Shown: piece after piece, positions 15,612 to 17,260 of the stretch
Layout of the letters: every line of letters starts with the position of its first letter
Numbering within the stretch: position 1 is the stretch's first letter
NCBI GenBank assembly: GCA_049698095.1
Contig: JBAVXA010000050.1
Span: 1 to 17,260, forward strand
DNA from: JBEEJL01 sp049698095
GTDB taxonomy: Bacteria; Pseudomonadota; Gammaproteobacteria; Burkholderiales; JBEEJL01
DNA: 17,260 nt
Reading direction: 5' to 3'
The notes under the pieces: model-generated
Databases searched by the model: none
Seen by the model: only the letters and a program-made list of their open reading frames with translations
What the model was told of the DNA's origin: nothing
Translations under genes and position numbers: made by a program

Positions 15612-15620
15612 GGAGCCGCT
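15612..15620 (+). promoter_or_regulatory. Shine-Dalgarno that decides the amylase start
   Basis: GGAG at 15612-15615 lies 5 bases before ATG 15621. This start also yields a proper lipoprotein signal, which the longer frame would bury 28 residues inside. Confidence 0.7.
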
Positions 15621-17246
15621 ATGTCATTTAACCGCCGCATGTTTTCCGTGCTCATATTATCCGTCGTTTTGGGCGCCTGCAGCGCCAGCAGCATAAAGCA
15701 AGCCGAGTTATCGCCGGCTCTGCCTAGGCCGGACGTCAGCAAAATTCCGTTCGCCGACGGGGGGAGTGAATTATCAGCGAATTGGCGCAATGGCGCGTTC
15801 ATGGAAATTTTTGTACGTGGTTTCAAAGACAGCAATGACGACGGCATCGGTGATTTGCGCGGCCTGACGCAGCGCCTCGATTACCTGAAGGATTTAGGCA
15901 TAAAAGGCATCTGGCTGATGCCGATCAACACCAGCCAGGACAAAGATCACGGCTACTCCGTGTCTGATTACCGCAATATCGACCCCGACTACGGTACGCT
16001 GGCGGATTTTGACGAGCTGCTACGCGAGGCGCATGCGCGCGACATCGGTATTGTGATGGACTGTGTCATCAACCACAGCGCGGCAAATAACGCGATTTTT
16101 CTAAACGCCGCATCGTCGACCGACAACGCCTACCGCGATTGGTACATCTGGCGCGACCAAACACCGACTGAATGGGATGTGTGGGGAAAAAATCCGTGGA
16201 AGGCTTTGGCAACAGGTTCGTATTACGCGCCGTTCACCGACATCATGCCGGATTGGAATCTGCGCAATCCCGCGGTGGTTGATTACCATATAAGCAATAT
16301 GCGCTTCTGGCTCAACCGTGGCGTCGACGGTTTTCGTTTTGATGCGGTGGGGATGCTATTTGAAAATGGTCCCAAGGCCTTCGAAAACCAGGCAGAAAAT
16401 TATCTGTTCATGGGAAAATTGCGCCAGGAAGTCGAAAAATATTCGCAGCGATTCGTCGTCTGTGAAGGGCCGGATTGGGGCCACATCGAATATGCGCGAG
16501 CCGACTCCTGCGGCAGGACATTCGCCTTCAAGCATCATTCCGCAATCGTTCAAGCGGCACAAGGTGACGAGGCAGCAGTAGGTCGTGTGGCCGATTATTT
16601 CAAAACCACGCAACTCAAGATGGCCACCATGCTCACTAATCACGATTCGTTCGCCGGCGATCGTCCGTGGAATCAATTCAAAGGCAACGAGGCGCAATAT
16701 CGCCTGGCTGCCGCAACCTATTTGCTCATGCCCGGCACGCCATTCGTTTATTACGGTGAAGAAATCGGCATGGCAGGTATTTCCACTCTGGAAGGCGACG
16801 CGTCCCTGCGCGGCCCATTGAGCTGGACGGCCGATGCAAACAACGCAGGCTTCAGCAGCGCGACATCCTACCGCCCCGTCGCGCCGAACGTCATGACACA
16901 AAACATCGCCACGCAACTTGCTAACCCGAACTCGTTACGTGCGTTTTACAAAACCATGATTGGCTTACGCAATGCACATCCATCTTTAGCAGTAGGCAGT
17001 TATGAAAACGCATTCTCCCGAGGCGGCGTGATGGGCTTCCAGCGCAGCGTTGCAAATGATCGTACGCTGGTGCTGATAAATTACGGTACGCAGGAAGCGA
17101 GCATATCGGTACCCGGCCTGCAGCCGTACGCAGCCCTCACTTCCCTTTATCCGGCGAATGCGGCGCAAATCAAGTTGCCGGGCTCGGGCGAGTTAAAACC
17201 CATGCTCAAGCCGCAGTCGGTACAGGTTTTCAGGATCAATGGTTAA
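15621..17246 (+). CDS. GH13 alpha-amylase-family lipoprotein
   Basis: This 541-residue glycoside hydrolase acts on alpha-glucans, probably on alpha-1,4 bonds. The N-terminus is a lipoprotein signal: MSFNRRMFSVLILSVVLGAC with a lipobox LGAC and lipidated C20, so it should be anchored in the envelope. The GH13 barrel starts around residue 58 (FMEIFVRGFKDSN). Conserved regions are a calcium-type loop DSNDDGIGD (70-78), DCVINH (147-152), GFRFD with nucleophile D241, CEGPD with acid/base E282, and TNHDS with D342. The YYGEEIGM segment (377-384) and a C-terminal beta domain (from about 465) complete it. The DSNDDGIGD loop is shared by alpha-glucosidases, cyclomaltodextrinases and several amylases, so the exact specificity is open. 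It is divergent from pullulanase, which makes a starch-degrading role likely. The stop falls 14 bases before the window end. Confidence 0.92.
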   Translation: MSFNRRMFSVLILSVVLGACSASSIKQAELSPALPRPDVSKIPFADGGSELSANWRNGAFMEIFVRGFKDSNDDGIGDLRGLTQRLDYLKDLGIKGIWLMPINTSQDKDHGYSVSDYRNIDPDYGTLADFDELLREAHARDIGIVMDCVINHSAANNAIFLNAASSTDNAYRDWYIWRDQTPTEWDVWGKNPWKALATGSYYAPFTDIMPDWNLRNPAVVDYHISNMRFWLNRGVDGFRFDAVGMLFENGPKAFENQAENYLFMGKLRQEVEKYSQRFVVCEGPDWGHIEYARADSCGRTFAFKHHSAIVQAAQGDEAAVGRVADYFKTTQLKMATMLTNHDSFAGDRPWNQFKGNEAQYRLAAATYLLMPGTPFVYYGEEIGMAGISTLEGDASLRGPLSWTADANNAGFSSATSYRPVAPNVMTQNIATQLANPNSLRAFYKTMIGLRNAHPSLAVGSYENAFSRGGVMGFQRSVANDRTLVLINYGTQEASISVPGLQPYAALTSLYPANAAQIKLPGSGELKPMLKPQSVQVFRING

Positions 17247-17260
17247 CCCGAGGCCTGGTT

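Larger units (their letters stand above)
15521..15620. promoter_or_regulatory. Divergent pullulanase / amylase control region
   Basis: These 100 bases separate the two starch-enzyme starts. On the + strand they hold a near-consensus promoter for the amylase gene. On the minus side the only candidate is an AT-rich TATATA (15529-15524) right next to the pullulanase ATG, with no fitting -35 box. With so little room, a regulator bound here could control both genes. I see no clear palindromic operator. Confidence 0.5.

Noticed and set aside
15537..15620. Longer N-terminus for the amylase starting at 15537
   Set aside because: That start lies upstream of the -35 box, and the extra residues would bury the lipoprotein signal; ATG 15621 has a Shine-Dalgarno.

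Overview
This window looks like chromosomal DNA from a Gram-negative proteobacterium, most likely a betaproteobacterium of the Burkholderiales / Oxalobacteraceae type. That is inferred from the gene content: dnaX-ybaB-recR order, a lysine/alanine-rich histone H1-like tail fused to a SWIB domain, RavA-ViaA, and signal peptides and a lipobox of Gram-negative type. Base composition is moderately GC-rich and even. I see no insertion sequence, phage gene, CRISPR array or integrase.

Layout. Bases 1-1482 (+) hold the DNA-maintenance operon: the 3' end of dnaX, then ybaB/ebfC and recR. A convergent DUF4126 membrane protein gene (2131-1475, -) overlaps the recR tail by 8 bases. Bases 2270-2406 hold a sigma70-type promoter and an initiator tRNA gene (tRNA-fMet). 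Bases 2561-6015 (+) hold ravA and viaA, coupled by a TAATG overlap, with msrA 39 bases further on. Bases 6144-6742 are a self-contained transcription unit for an H1-like/SWIB protein, with promoter, strong Shine-Dalgarno and hairpin terminator. pdxH (7432-6797, -) is followed by a divergent pair on the + strand, a DUF4230-like membrane-anchored protein and a secreted TraB/GumN protein. On the minus strand lie a SIMPL-domain periplasmic protein with a GMC oxidoreductase downstream (11653-9296), and upstream of those a HExxH metallopeptidase followed by a two-helix membrane protein and an intrinsic terminator (12670-11701). The window ends with a divergent alpha-glucan pair: a secreted pullulanase/limit dextrinase (15520-12758, -) and a GH13 alpha-amylase-family lipoprotein (15621-17246, +), the latter behind a near-consensus promoter.

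How the genes work together. The two GH13 enzymes form an extracytoplasmic starch/glycogen-degrading pair, one for alpha-1,6 branches and one for alpha-1,4 chains. RavA-ViaA is a AAA+ ATPase / VWA chaperone-like pair, and msrA close behind suggests a link to oxidative or envelope stress. Several envelope proteins of unknown role sit in the middle: DUF4126, DUF4230, TraB/GumN, SIMPL and the two-helix protein. Nothing here is clearly a new defence or mobile system. The least described parts are the metallopeptidase/two-helix operon, the DUF4230-TraB pair and the H1-SWIB fusion. No stretch longer than 300 bases lacks a gene. The largest gaps (2132-2329, 2407-2560, 6016-6250, 7433-7615) hold promoters or no recognisable element.
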